Under the pieces are notes generated by a model. The model did not search any database, had not been told where the DNA came from, and saw only the letters and a list, made by a program, of their open reading frames with translations. Made by a program: the position numbers and the translations under genes. Below, in pieces: positions 27,031-37,305 of a stretch of 64,000 bases of DNA. The DNA comes from Candidatus Finniella inopinata (lineage in GTDB: Bacteria; Pseudomonadota; Alphaproteobacteria; Holosporales; Holosporaceae). Position 1 is the first letter of the stretch. The number at the start of each line of letters is the position of its first letter. The DNA lies in the NCBI GenBank assembly GCA_945888455.1, contig CAMCZV010000004.1, positions 83,551-147,550 of the forward strand, in the 5' to 3' direction.

Positions 27031-27164
27031 TAATCGAAAATAATCTGCACAATGCCCAGGCATCCTGTTAACCCAGACCTGTGGCACCCATCAAACGGAT
27101 GCACAGTGGACTGGTAAACAGAAATAGACTATAGTTTGATGAGTAAAGTCTTGTCTTTGGGTTC

Positions 27165-28037
27165 ATGACGGATTCCTTTGTTGTTCATGAGAGCGCCATC
27201 GTTCATAAGAGCGCACACATTGGTCGTGGATGCGATATTGGACCCTATTGCATCGTTGGGCCCCATGTTGTTTTGCATGATAATGTTCGATTAACGTCCC
27301 ATGTGGTTATTGAGCAGAACACCACCATTGGGGAGGATAGTACCATTGGGGCCTTTTCTGTTTTGGGATCTGACCCTCAACATTTGATTTATGCTGGGCA
27401 AGAAACCCATCTGATTATTGGAAAAAATGCAAGAATTCGTGAACACGTTACCATTCATCGTGGCACAAAAGAAGGCGGAGGTCGCACGATCATAGGCGAT
27501 CGCGTATTTTTAATGGTGGGTGTGCACATTGCCCACGATTGCACCTTGGGTGACGATATTGTGATGTCCAATCAGGCGACTCTGGCGGGGCATGTAGAGG
27601 TTGGGGATCAAGCGGTTTTGGGTGGATTGTGTGCGGTGCTCCAATTTACACGCATTGGGGAAGGCGCCATGATTTCAGGGCTGTCTGGTGTGGCCAGCGA
27701 TGTCATGCCCTATGGACTGGTTTTGGGGTATCCTGCAAAATTGATGGGGATTAATCGCATCAAGTTAAAAAGACTGCAAGCCAGTCACCAGGAAATCAAG
27801 GCCGTACATCGAACATTCCAATGGATTTTTTGTTCAACAGAAGGGTCCTTTTTCGAGCGTGTGAACACCATACCATCGGAATTTTTAGAATTTTCAAAGG
27901 TTAAGGTAATTCAAGAATTTTTGAAAAAAGATGTTAAGCGTTCCATTTGTATGGTTGGCGATGCCCGATATTTTGAAAAATTTGGGTCGTCATCAGAATT
28001 TCTTGCTCATGATGCACCAGATTCCCATCCGGATTAG
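27165..28037 (+). CDS. lpxA: UDP-N-acetylglucosamine acyltransferase
   Basis: LpxA adds the first acyl chain to UDP-GlcNAc, the first step of lipid A synthesis in the cytosol. The protein is a left-handed beta helix: hexapeptide repeats run from residue 8 to about 195 (HESAIVHKSAHIGRGCDIG and so on). The catalytic histidine lies in HIAHDCTLGDD, and VSGL/ISGLSGVASDVMPYGL and GINRIKLKR are typical of LpxA and not LpxD. The product of 290 residues is about 25 longer than usual, with a polar tail. The other raetz-pathway genes (lpxD, fabZ, lpxB) are not adjacent, which is unusual for an alphaproteobacterium. Confidence 0.94.
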   Translation: MTDSFVVHESAIVHKSAHIGRGCDIGPYCIVGPHVVLHDNVRLTSHVVIEQNTTIGEDSTIGAFSVLGSDPQHLIYAGQETHLIIGKNARIREHVTIHRGTKEGGGRTIIGDRVFLMVGVHIAHDCTLGDDIVMSNQATLAGHVEVGDQAVLGGLCAVLQFTRIGEGAMISGLSGVASDVMPYGLVLGYPAKLMGINRIKLKRLQASHQEIKAVHRTFQWIFCSTEGSFFERVNTIPSEFLEFSKVKVIQEFLKKDVKRSICMVGDARYFEKFGSSSEFLAHDAPDSHPD

Positions 28038-28184
28038 TGCGAGGTTGATTCAACAATGGCCCCTAGGTTTCTTGAAATGAGGTGGTCTGAAATGCGGTCT
28101 TTGTTTTCTTAAAATTTCCACACCACAGAATCACAGCAGAAAAATTGTGGGACTCCCCCCACAGAATCCAGAGAGTGGCTTATT

Positions 28185-28496
28185 TTATGGTCTTTTTTGC
28201 GACGCACGCCAATCCATATATATTTTACACCCTAAAACCAAAGTGCGCAGGCTGATAGAAATGAAATTGGTCACAATGACAGGAATTTGATGGGTTAAAA
28301 CGGCATAAATCATCTGAACAATGGACCCGCTGAGCAATAACGCCAGCATGCTAAAGGAAATGTCCTTGGCAGAACGCGTAACCCAAATTTGATGAATTTG
28401 AGGCAATAATGCAATGGCACTGAGTGTTGCAGCCAAAAATCCAAGAAAATCAACGTGTGCAAAGTAAATCTCAATATAATTCAGCCATGTCATCAT
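28185..28496 (-). CDS. SemiSWEET/PQ-loop sugar transporter (second copy)
   Basis: A 103-residue protein with three membrane helices and the PQ-loop (ALLPQIHQIWVTRSAKDIS), the hallmark of bacterial SemiSWEET transporters. These dimerise in the inner membrane and move sugars down a gradient. The start ATG follows AGGGGGA by five bases. It is third in the run topA - SemiSWEET - SemiSWEET on the minus strand and about 150 bases after its sister gene. It shares KDIS, helix spacing and the final RI/LRxLVLxxKxxxDxR pattern with that sister, so the two look like diverged duplicates. Confidence 0.88.
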   Translation of the reverse strand: MMTWLNYIEIYFAHVDFLGFLAATLSAIALLPQIHQIWVTRSAKDISFSMLALLLSGSIVQMIYAVLTHQIPVIVTNFISISLRTLVLGCKIYMDWRASQKRP

Positions 28497-28639
28497 TAAA
28501 ATCCCCCTGCGCAGTATAGTATGTTTAAATATTCTGGGTTTGGATCCATTTTTTCAATGGGGTCAGGCTTGCTTGCATCAGGTTGGGTCGTGCTAACCCA
28601 TGTTTTTTCCAAAATGGGGGATGATATGCGCATGTTTTT

Positions 28640-28987
28640 TCAGGATTTAGAGAGATTTTTAGATCGGCGATCCACAATATACTTGTACACCAAAACCCAA
28701 ATGCGGAATACCAGGTTAATGCCATTGGTAATCATGACAGGCCAACGCATTTCTCTGATACCGTAAAGGACCCAAGTCGTACTGCCCATAATCCAAATGG
28801 AAAACATCCAAAAGGAAATGTCTTTGGATGATTGGGTACGACGAATGCGTCTGATTTGCGGAATGTAGCACACCATATTGAACATCACGGCCAAAAAACC
28901 CACCCACTCATAGGGTTTATCAGGTGGAAAAATGAACCCATAAAGACCATCGACGGCCTGACACAGTCCTGTATATAGGGATTGCAT
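28640..28987 (-). CDS. SemiSWEET/PQ-loop sugar transporter (first copy)
   Basis: About 115 residues with three membrane helices and the PQ motif in CYIPQIRRIRRTQSSKDIS. The start chosen is ATG at 28987, seven bases after AGGGGG; ATG at 28993 is too close to it. It begins about a dozen bases after the topA stop and is probably cotranscribed with topA. The N-terminal 25 residues before the first helix (GLYGFIFPPDKPYEW) are longer than in the sister gene. Confidence 0.88.
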   Translation of the reverse strand: MQSLYTGLCQAVDGLYGFIFPPDKPYEWVGFLAVMFNMVCYIPQIRRIRRTQSSKDISFWMFSIWIMGSTTWVLYGIREMRWPVMITNGINLVFRIWVLVYKYIVDRRSKNLSKS

Positions 28988-28998
28988 TGGCATACCCC

Positions 28999-31524
28999 CT
29001 ATATATTTCTTTTAGAAGGCGTCTTTTTCTCAGACGATTGCATCGTTTCGGAACCCCCATTATCCAACAGAGGCGTCGATGGGGCGGCTGTCTTTTTGGC
29101 TCTTGATGCTGCAGGCGCCCTTTTTGATCTCACAGGATTGGCCACCGTCTCACTCGATTCTGTCGATGTCTCAGATTTTGTGGCTTTTTTGGCCACCGGG
29201 GATTTGACAACACCCGCCGATTTAGAAGCCCCCGCCGTTTTTGCCACAGCTGCCGATTTTGTACCCATTTCTGGTTTTTCAACCACTGGCTTTTTAGGCG
29301 CTGGTGCATGGTCAATTAAATCCACTGCCTGATGCAAGGTCAACGTATCGGGTTGTTTTTGTTTGATGGAGTAAAATCGATTCTGATATTTAACGTACGG
29401 ACCAAAACGACCCAAACCAATCATAATGGGCAGATCGGTTTTTGGGTGTTTTCCCAATTCATGGGGAAGAGACAACAGCCATAACGCTTGATCCAACTGA
29501 ACATTTTCAGGGGTAAACAATGGCGCCAACGATGTGCGTGTTTCTGCATGCTCCACATACCAGCCATAGGGACCCTTTTTAATCAAAATATCTTTTCCTG
29601 TGTCCGGGTGCGCACCCAAAACCGATGGCTCTTCGCTTGTGCCCTCTATGTTTGCACTGTATGTACAAGCTGGGTAATCGGAACAGGCTAAAAATGGTCC
29701 AACTTTGCCCAGCTTTAAGGATAAAAACCCTTGTTTACAGCGGGGGCACTCTTGCTTTGGTTGTTCCAAAATGTCCTCCTGAATGATGTCTAATACTTCG
29801 GAAACTTTTAATGATTTTGATTCTTGGATGGTTTTAAAAAATGGATTCCAAAATTCGTGCAGCAAGGTTTTCCAAGATTCTTTTCCAGCCGACACTTGGT
29901 CCAATTGATTTTCCAATTCTGCGGTGAAATTGTAATCCACATATTTTGAAAAAAACTTGCATAAAAATGCCGTTACCACCATCCCTCGCTCTTTTGGAAC
30001 CATGCGCTTTTTGTCAATTTCTACATACCCCCGTTCCTGTAGAACTTGTAAAATACGGGCATACGTGCTGGGTCTGCCAATGCCCAATTCTTCCATGCCT
30101 TTGATCAATGATGCTTCGGAATACCGTGCTGGTGGTTGGGTAAAATGCTGATCGGGATTAACACGTTCAAGGACAACCGTTTGATCAGCAACCAAAGCGG
30201 GCAGCTTTTTCAAATCTTCTTGATCGACATCATCGTCCACACTTTCCCCGTATAAAATGAGGAATCCTTCGAACACCAATACGGATCCTGATGCTCTGAA
30301 TATGTGTTGCCCATCGCTGGACACAATGTTGGCTGTGGTTTGATCATATTGGGCAGAGCTCATCTGAGAAGCCATGGTGCGATCCCAAATCAATTTGTAT
30401 AAGGGCAAAAGGTCCGGTGGGAGGATGCTTTTTAATCCATCAGGCGTTAAATCAATGTGCGTTGGACGAATGGCTTCGTGGGCTTCTTGAGAGTGCGCCT
30501 TGATCTTGTATTGCCGTACGGTCGGTGAAATAAACTCTGCTCCCCATTTTTTTGTCACAAATTCCCGCATGTCTTTGATCACTTCGGGAATAATCATGGT
30601 GCTGTCTGTACGCATATAGGTAATCAATCCCAGCGTTTGACCATCGACTTCTACACCTTCGTATAATTTTTGGGCAACTTGCATGGTTCTAGAGGGTGAG
30701 TACCCCAGTTTCCGTGATGCTTCTTGCTGTAAACTGGATGTAATAAAGGGCGGAGCAGGGTGACGCTGAACACGCTTGGCGGTAACCTCTTTAACGGTAT
30801 AAGACAGAGGTTGCAATTCTTTAACCCACTCTTTGGCCTCATCCTCTGTTTTAAGGGATAATTTTTCTAATTTTTGACCTCGAAAGGTCCCCAATTGGGC
30901 AGAAAACCCCTTTTTCTCTTGATCAAAAAACCCATGAATGGACCAGTATTCCTGAATTTGAAAGGATCGAATATTCTGCTCTTTTTCCACCACCAATCGC
31001 AACGCCACGGATTGAACGCGACCAGCAGAACGCGTGCCCGGAACTTTGGTCCATAATATAGGAGACAGGGTAAACCCCACCAAATAATCCAAACTTAAGC
31101 GGGCCAGATAAGCATCAACCAAATCATTGTCCACCTGTCTGGGTTGAGACAACGCCTTTAAAATGGCTGGTTTTGTAATGGCGTTAAAACACACCCGTTG
31201 AATGACTAAATCTTTCTTCAGGGCATTGATCTCTTTTAAATGCTCTAATAGATGCCAGGAAATGGCTTCCCCCTCTCGATCCAAGTCTGTGGCCAGAATT
31301 AATGTATCTGCTTTTTCCAGAGCCTTGACGATGGCACCCACAGCTTTTTCCGCTTTTTCTGTCATTTCCCACGTCAGACCAAAGTCTTCATCTGGTCGTA
31401 CAGATCCGGTTTTACTGGGTAAACTGCGCACATGCCCCCAAGTCGCCAAAACCTTGTAATCTGGCCCGACATATTGTGATATGGTTTTGACTTTTCCTGG
31501 GGCTTCGACGACAAGTAATTTCAC
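28999..31524 (-). CDS. topA: DNA topoisomerase I
   Basis: Type IA topoisomerase that relaxes negative supercoils. The TOPRIM domain (MKLLVVEAPGKVKTI, then LATDLDREGEAISWHL) is at the N-terminus and the catalytic tyrosine lies in GLITYMRTDST. A C4 zinc motif (CPRCKQG...CSDYPAC) occurs near residue 610, followed by the C-terminal repeats of the alphaproteobacterial enzyme and a Lys/Ala/Ser-rich tail (about residues 745-841). The total of 841 residues is normal. Two SemiSWEET genes follow closely on the same strand. Confidence 0.97.
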   Translation of the reverse strand: MKLLVVEAPGKVKTISQYVGPDYKVLATWGHVRSLPSKTGSVRPDEDFGLTWEMTEKAEKAVGAIVKALEKADTLILATDLDREGEAISWHLLEHLKEINALKKDLVIQRVCFNAITKPAILKALSQPRQVDNDLVDAYLARLSLDYLVGFTLSPILWTKVPGTRSAGRVQSVALRLVVEKEQNIRSFQIQEYWSIHGFFDQEKKGFSAQLGTFRGQKLEKLSLKTEDEAKEWVKELQPLSYTVKEVTAKRVQRHPAPPFITSSLQQEASRKLGYSPSRTMQVAQKLYEGVEVDGQTLGLITYMRTDSTMIIPEVIKDMREFVTKKWGAEFISPTVRQYKIKAHSQEAHEAIRPTHIDLTPDGLKSILPPDLLPLYKLIWDRTMASQMSSAQYDQTTANIVSSDGQHIFRASGSVLVFEGFLILYGESVDDDVDQEDLKKLPALVADQTVVLERVNPDQHFTQPPARYSEASLIKGMEELGIGRPSTYARILQVLQERGYVEIDKKRMVPKERGMVVTAFLCKFFSKYVDYNFTAELENQLDQVSAGKESWKTLLHEFWNPFFKTIQESKSLKVSEVLDIIQEDILEQPKQECPRCKQGFLSLKLGKVGPFLACSDYPACTYSANIEGTSEEPSVLGAHPDTGKDILIKKGPYGWYVEHAETRTSLAPLFTPENVQLDQALWLLSLPHELGKHPKTDLPIMIGLGRFGPYVKYQNRFYSIKQKQPDTLTLHQAVDLIDHAPAPKKPVVEKPEMGTKSAAVAKTAGASKSAGVVKSPVAKKATKSETSTESSETVANPVRSKRAPAASRAKKTAAPSTPLLDNGGSETMQSSEKKTPSKRNI

Positions 31525-31583
31525 AAAGAATCTCGATAATAAAGAATCATGACACTTCGAACCATTCTAAAGGTTTATACCAT

Positions 31584-34124
31584 TTATGCAAATGGGGGTA
31601 AGGATACTTTTTTGGACCATTTCTGGGTTGCAGGAATGGACGGCAAGGGCTGCAGGGTGTTTAAAATGGCTTCTGCACGATGAATGATGGCTTCTGGAAT
31701 GCCGGCCAAACGTGCCACATTTAGACCATAGGACTGATCAGTCACCCCCTGTTTGATTTTATGAAAAAATACCACTTTGCCCTTCCATTCTTTAATTTCC
31801 ATCGTATAAAACCCCAGTTTTTTCATGTGCTGCAAGGCCGATAATTCATGATAATGGGTGGCAAAAAAGGTGCGACAGGGTAAACTTTGATCCAAATATT
31901 CAATGCATGCCCAGGCCAGCGCCAACCCATCATGGGTGGATGTACCCCTGCCCACTTCATCCAAAATGACAAAACTCTGGGTTGTAGCTTTGTTTAAAAT
32001 GGTCGCCGTTTCGATCATTTCTACCATAAATGTTGAATGCCCTCTGGCCAAATCATCGGATGCGCCAACGCGGCTGAAAATTCGATCAATGATGCCAATG
32101 TGCGCTCTGGCCGCTGGAACAAAACTGCCCATATGGGCCAACAGGGCAATCAAAGCGTTTTGTCGTAAAAATGTACTTTTTCCTGCCATATTTGGGCCCG
32201 TTAAAATCCAAATGGGACGTTCTGGATATAACGCACAATCATTGGGCACAAAGGCATTATTTAAAACCCGTTCCACCACAGGGTGCCGTCCGGCATCAAT
32301 TTCAAAGGTGGTGGAATAATCCAGCGTGGGGCAGGTATAGCCATGATTTTCGGCCAACTCTGCCAACGCGCACGACACGTCATAAACGGCAATGGCATTC
32401 AAAGTTTCCCGCAAAGAATCGGCCGCTTGGCATAACTGGACCACAATTTCTTCGAACAACTGACATTCTCTGGCGTACGCCGCATCCGTACTGCTGGCGC
32501 GACGTTGTTCCATGGCCAATAATTCGGGTGTGGTATACCGATGGCTGGATACCAGCGTTTGCTTTAAAATAAAGTGAAAGGGCATTTTTCCAGCCGATGC
32601 CGGAGGAATCTCGATATAATATCCAATAATGGCGTTGCGCTTGATCCGCAAATGGGCAATGCCCGTTTCCGCACTGTATCGATTTTGCAATTCTTGTAAA
32701 ATGTCCTCACACTCTCCATGATTTTCCCGTGCTTGATCCAATACGGCGTCATAGCCTTGTGCAAACACCATGCCATCACGCAATTGTGCCGGTAATTCCT
32801 TCATCAGCGAATGATGCAAGCGTTCTAACAGCGGCGTGTGGGCTCGAAAGGCATGAAAAAGATGGGATAATTCTGTATCCAAATGGGCATGATGAACAGA
32901 CAATGCATCTGCAATGGAGGGTAAAACCTGCAAGCCACCACGCAGAGCGCCTAAATCTTTGGGTGTGCCTCGACGTAAAAACAATCGCGATAACGCCCGA
33001 TCCATATCGGTTATGGTTTTGAGCAATTCTCGGATGACGTTTCTTGTGCTGGTGCGCTCTACAAAAAACCGAACACTGTTTTGTCGTTCTTGCAATGTGG
33101 TTAAATTTTTCAAAGGATTAGACAGGCGCATGGCCAATAAACGCGCGCCCATGGGGGTGACTGTTTCATCGATGGTATGCAGCAGTGATCCTGTTTTTTC
33201 CCCAGAAAACGTTTTGACGATTTCCAAATTACGCCGTGTGAACCCATCTAATTCTAAAAAATCAGATGGAGCCATTTTTTTCGGATGCGATAACAACAAA
33301 CTGTTTTTCTTCTGAGTAATGAGCACATAATCCAAAAGTGCTCCAGCTGCAGCCAATTCTGCGGTGCTGAATGCCCCAAAGCTTTCCGTGGTTTGAATGT
33401 TGAAAAAGCTGGTCAGACGCGATTCTCCCCGATCAAAGCGGGGCAAGGCCAGCGGTTGAATTTTGCTTTTCCAATCTTGCCAAATGCCTTGAATATCCGC
33501 CCTGTTCAGGCACGGTTCTGGCAACAAAATTTCTTGCGGCATGATGCGGTGCAGGACTGACGATAAATCTCCGCTGCCATGGGATTCAATGAAAAAGTCC
33601 CCTGTGGAAATATCCACGCAAGCCAAAGAAAAAGATTCATCTTGGGGATACAGTGCCATCAGGAAATTGTGGGCTCTGGCATTAAGCAAGGTATCTTCTG
33701 TCAAGGTTCCTGGCGTAATGATGCGTACGACTTCCCTGTGAATGGGCCCTTTTGTGCCTTTTGCCCCGGCTTGCTCCATTTGCTCGCATATGGCCACACG
33801 AAACCCCTTTTTGATCAATCGTGCAATATAAGCCTCACTGGCATGGGCTGGAACACCACACATGGGAATATCCTCTGCACCATTTTTATGCCGTCGGGTC
33901 AAGATAATATCCAATGCTTGGGATGCAATTTTTGCATCCTCTAAAAACAGCTCATAAAAATCACCTAGACGAAAAAAGAGCAAACAATCAGGGTTTTCCT
34001 CTTTGATCGACAGATATTGCGCCATAATTGGCGTTATGGATGGCGTTTTAGACGTGCTCGTTGGTATAGTCATGGTTCCATGGGGGGGGGCTGGAGTGCT
34101 GAAAATGATGGGTAAGGCAGACAT
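31584..34124 (-). CDS. mutS: DNA mismatch repair protein MutS
   Basis: MutS recognises mismatches and small loops and recruits MutL. The mismatch-wedge motif GDFYELF is at about residue 52, Walker A is TGPNMAGKST, and DEVGRGTSTHDGLA is the ABC-type signature region. The 846-residue frame begins at 34124; an ATG 17 codons later (34073) gives a start closer to the family. Neither has a clear ribosome site. It lies between alaS and topA on the same strand. Confidence 0.97.
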   Translation of the reverse strand: MSALPIIFSTPAPPHGTMTIPTSTSKTPSITPIMAQYLSIKEENPDCLLFFRLGDFYELFLEDAKIASQALDIILTRRHKNGAEDIPMCGVPAHASEAYIARLIKKGFRVAICEQMEQAGAKGTKGPIHREVVRIITPGTLTEDTLLNARAHNFLMALYPQDESFSLACVDISTGDFFIESHGSGDLSSVLHRIMPQEILLPEPCLNRADIQGIWQDWKSKIQPLALPRFDRGESRLTSFFNIQTTESFGAFSTAELAAAGALLDYVLITQKKNSLLLSHPKKMAPSDFLELDGFTRRNLEIVKTFSGEKTGSLLHTIDETVTPMGARLLAMRLSNPLKNLTTLQERQNSVRFFVERTSTRNVIRELLKTITDMDRALSRLFLRRGTPKDLGALRGGLQVLPSIADALSVHHAHLDTELSHLFHAFRAHTPLLERLHHSLMKELPAQLRDGMVFAQGYDAVLDQARENHGECEDILQELQNRYSAETGIAHLRIKRNAIIGYYIEIPPASAGKMPFHFILKQTLVSSHRYTTPELLAMEQRRASSTDAAYARECQLFEEIVVQLCQAADSLRETLNAIAVYDVSCALAELAENHGYTCPTLDYSTTFEIDAGRHPVVERVLNNAFVPNDCALYPERPIWILTGPNMAGKSTFLRQNALIALLAHMGSFVPAARAHIGIIDRIFSRVGASDDLARGHSTFMVEMIETATILNKATTQSFVILDEVGRGTSTHDGLALAWACIEYLDQSLPCRTFFATHYHELSALQHMKKLGFYTMEIKEWKGKVVFFHKIKQGVTDQSYGLNVARLAGIPEAIIHRAEAILNTLQPLPSIPATQKWSKKVSLPPFA

Positions 34125-34212
34125 AGGGCAGTGCGCGCAACAGAGGGGTGTTAGGGTGCTGTGCCCAGGTTTTCCCGCCTATGGTCCCGGTTGTTGAAAC
34201 ACTGTGGATTGA

Positions 34213-36813
34213 TCACGGGGTACATAACAGGGGTTCCAGGGTTTGAACAACATGATTCATCAGGGCAGGGTGCAAGGGCAAACCTTTTCCGCCACCTTGA
34301 GCCAAATCTTTGCGCCCACCACTGGACACTTGAAACGGGGCCAATAGGGTTTTTAGCAATACAGAGGCATCCTGATTTAAATCAGGCGTAATGCCTAAAA
34401 TCAAACTGGTTTTGTCGTCTTCTGTGCTGGTTAACACGATCATCCCAGATGCTAGGTTTTTTTTGACTTGATCGTACGCACTTTTCAGGTCTTTTAACGA
34501 TGCGCCTGGATGTTCTGCATGCCAAAAAATGATCCCACCAATGGTGGATTCTTGACATGGAATGGCTGAACAAGAGGGCTTTGTGTTTTGCCGATTCGCG
34601 CTTAATGCATCTATTTTTTCCGACAATTGAGGAATAGACGTTTTTAATTTGTGCGAAAGACAGCGCAATTGATCATGCCATGTTTGAACCAATTTTAACG
34701 CCGAGTTCCTCACCACTGCCTCGATGCGACGCACCCCACAGGCCACGCCAGATTCAGACGTAATTTTAAACAATCCCAAATCTCCTGTCCGTTTTGCATG
34801 CGTTCCACCACATAATTCCATAGAGGCATCGCCCATGGAAACGACACGCACCACATCGTCATATTTTTCCCCGAAAAAAGCCATGGCTCCCGATTCCAAC
34901 GCAACATCTTGGGACATGTGTTCTGCCTGAATGGCCACATTGCCCGCAATCCATCCATTGACCATGGTTTCCACAGCGTGCAGATTTTCCCAAGACACGG
35001 CACTGGGATGGCTGAAATCAAAACGCAATCGATCTGGACTGACCGATGACCCTTTTTGCATGACGTGTTTTCCCAAAACAGACCGCAGCGCCGCTTGCAA
35101 CAAATGGGTGGCTGAATGATGGGCCGCTGTATCATGTCTAGACCCATCAACAGAACACAATACAGTTTGCCCCACACTTAATTGGTCGCTCTTGACCTGA
35201 ATCAAATGGGCAATCAAATGACCTTTTTTGACCGTATCCAAAACCGTGGCCGCCCCGCCCCAGATGAATTGCCCAGTGTCGCCTTTTTGCCCACCAGATT
35301 CTGGATAAAATGGGGTTTTTTCTAGTACAACATACCCCGTTTCTTCTGCCTTCAGCACAGACGTTTCCAAAACATCCGATTCTGCCTGATCGCGCACCAT
35401 GCACAGGATTCGAGCTTGGGATTCCAGACCATCATAGCCCACAAATTCTGTGGCGGCATAACGCTGATTCAAATCATCCCAAATGGGGGACTTTGCGCAC
35501 CCCCCGCTGCCTGACCATGATGCACGAGATTGCTCTTTTTGTACCCTCATGCACGCGTGAAATTCTTGCTCGTTCACAGAACATCCCCTTTCTTTTAAAA
35601 TATCTTGGGTCAAATCCAACGGAAATCCAAAGGTGTCATACAGGGTAAAGGCATCAGCCCCAGGCAAGACATCGCCCTTTTTTGCCTGACCCAACCACCC
35701 ATCCATACGGCGCAATCCTTTTCGCAACAATTCCTCAAATTGCTCGCTTTCTTGGTACAAAACGGATGTGATTAAATCTTGTGTACGGGCGAGCTCTGGG
35801 TATGCTGTCCCCATTTTTTCAATTAAAACAGGCAACAATTGGGACAAATGATTGGATTTCGCGCCCAGGAAATGAATATGCCGTAATGCTCTGCGTAAAA
35901 TGCGTCGGACCACATATCCACGCCCTTCGTTTCTAGGCAAAACCCCTTCGGCCAATAAAAAGCTGCTGCTGCGTAAATGGTCGGCCACCACCCTGTGGGC
36001 AATGTGTGCGTGGACAGAATCCCCGTGATCCGGGCACAAGGATTGAGACTGTTCGATAATGGCCTTGAAAATATCCGTTTCAAAATTGTCTGTTACCCCC
36101 TGAACCACGGCGGCAATGCGCTCTAGGCCCATACCCGTATCAATGCTGGGTGAGGGCAAATCAATGCGCTGATCTGGACCTTTTTGATCAAATTGCATGA
36201 ATACCAAATTCCATAATTCCACATACCGATCGCCATCCTCGTTTGCTGTTCCAGGCAAGCCTCCAAAAATATGATCCCCATGATCATAGAAAATCTCAGA
36301 GCATGGTCCGCAAGGGCCGATATCGCCAGCAGACCAAAAATTATCAGACGTCGCAATACGAATAATGCGATCATCACCCAGACCGGCTATTTTTTTCCAC
36401 AATTGGGCCGCCTGGTGGTCTGTATGGTATACGGTAATCCACAGACGGTTTTTATCCAGGTGTAACACATCGGTTAAAAATTCCCAGGCATACAAAATGG
36501 CAGCCTCTTTGAAATAATCGCCAAAGGAAAAATTACCCAACATTTCAAAAAACGTATGATGCCTTTTGGTATGTCCCACCTGTTCCAAATCATTGTGTTT
36601 TCCACCTGCTCGCACGCATTTTTGACAGCTTGCGGCGGTGGGATAAGGGCGGGGCAAAGACCCTGTAAAATAATCCTTAAAAGGCACCATGCCCGCGCTT
36701 GTAAACAATAACGTGGGGTCATTTTGTGGAACCAATGGCGCAGACGACACAAGAGTATGGCCTTTTCTTTGAAAAAAATCTAAAAACAGTGTGCGTAATT
36801 CTGCAGAATTCAT
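34213..36813 (-). CDS. alaS: Alanyl-tRNA synthetase
   Basis: AlaS charges tRNA-Ala and clears mischarged Ser or Gly. The catalytic domain shows LFTSAGMVPFKDYF, HHTFFEMLGNFSFGDYF and NFWSAGDIGPCGPCSE. The editing domain has HSATHLLQAALR and CGGTHAKRTGD, which hold the zinc ligands. The C-terminal domain is complete with the glycine-rich GGRKDLAQGGG. 866 residues, normal. tRNA-Arg lies about 200 bases upstream on the same strand. Confidence 0.97.
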   Translation of the reverse strand: MNSAELRTLFLDFFQRKGHTLVSSAPLVPQNDPTLLFTSAGMVPFKDYFTGSLPRPYPTAASCQKCVRAGGKHNDLEQVGHTKRHHTFFEMLGNFSFGDYFKEAAILYAWEFLTDVLHLDKNRLWITVYHTDHQAAQLWKKIAGLGDDRIIRIATSDNFWSAGDIGPCGPCSEIFYDHGDHIFGGLPGTANEDGDRYVELWNLVFMQFDQKGPDQRIDLPSPSIDTGMGLERIAAVVQGVTDNFETDIFKAIIEQSQSLCPDHGDSVHAHIAHRVVADHLRSSSFLLAEGVLPRNEGRGYVVRRILRRALRHIHFLGAKSNHLSQLLPVLIEKMGTAYPELARTQDLITSVLYQESEQFEELLRKGLRRMDGWLGQAKKGDVLPGADAFTLYDTFGFPLDLTQDILKERGCSVNEQEFHACMRVQKEQSRASWSGSGGCAKSPIWDDLNQRYAATEFVGYDGLESQARILCMVRDQAESDVLETSVLKAEETGYVVLEKTPFYPESGGQKGDTGQFIWGGAATVLDTVKKGHLIAHLIQVKSDQLSVGQTVLCSVDGSRHDTAAHHSATHLLQAALRSVLGKHVMQKGSSVSPDRLRFDFSHPSAVSWENLHAVETMVNGWIAGNVAIQAEHMSQDVALESGAMAFFGEKYDDVVRVVSMGDASMELCGGTHAKRTGDLGLFKITSESGVACGVRRIEAVVRNSALKLVQTWHDQLRCLSHKLKTSIPQLSEKIDALSANRQNTKPSCSAIPCQESTIGGIIFWHAEHPGASLKDLKSAYDQVKKNLASGMIVLTSTEDDKTSLILGITPDLNQDASVLLKTLLAPFQVSSGGRKDLAQGGGKGLPLHPALMNHVVQTLEPLLCTP

Positions 36814-37010
36814 GGCTGGGTTGGAATTAAAACTTTATAGTACAGTATACGGCTTTTAATCTTATAAATCAATAAACAACACGAGCATGATCTTGACCAC
36901 ATGCCACTGATCCGGCACAGCGTCGTAACCGACAAAACACGAATGCCAAAACCCACTACCAATTTTATCCCCTTGAGGAAGATTAATTTTGAATGCTTTT
37001 TCAGATTTTT

Positions 37011-37087
37011 TGGCACGCCCTAGAAGACTTGAACTCCTAACCTTCAGATCCGTAGTCTGACGCTCTATCCAATTGAGCTAAGGGCGC
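37011..37087 (-). tRNA. tRNA-Arg(ACG)
   Basis: On the minus strand: acceptor GCGCCCT paired with AGGGCGT, D arm TAGCTCAATTGGATAGAGC, anticodon loop CTACGGA (anticodon ACG, wobble A expected to become inosine) and T arm GGAGTTCAAGTCTTC. The discriminator is G and the 3' CCA is encoded. 77 bases. Confidence 0.96.
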
Positions 37088-37305
37088 ATGATTATTCACA
37101 TTTTATAAACAAAAGGTTGGTAAAGTCAAGGGTTGTTTTTTGTTTTTCAAAAAAACAGGTTGAACGGCTCTATGGCGTTGCGGCGCATGGGATCGCCCCA
37201 TTCAAAACAAGTGTTGATTCTGTAAAAAAGCTATATTTTGTATAGATTTTTTACAAGATTCTATGGGATAGTTGTTTACAGAGGTTATTTTTCCAGAAAG
37301 TTACT

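Noticed and set aside
31903..33315. Several plus-strand frames of 97-138 codons opposite mutS
   Set aside because: All are antisense shadows of mutS without starts, ribosome sites or domains.
37088..37305. CIRCE element or riboswitch before clpB
   Set aside because: Only a short ATGGG/CCCAT palindrome is visible; it does not match TTAGCACTC-N9-GAGTGCTAA or a known riboswitch core.
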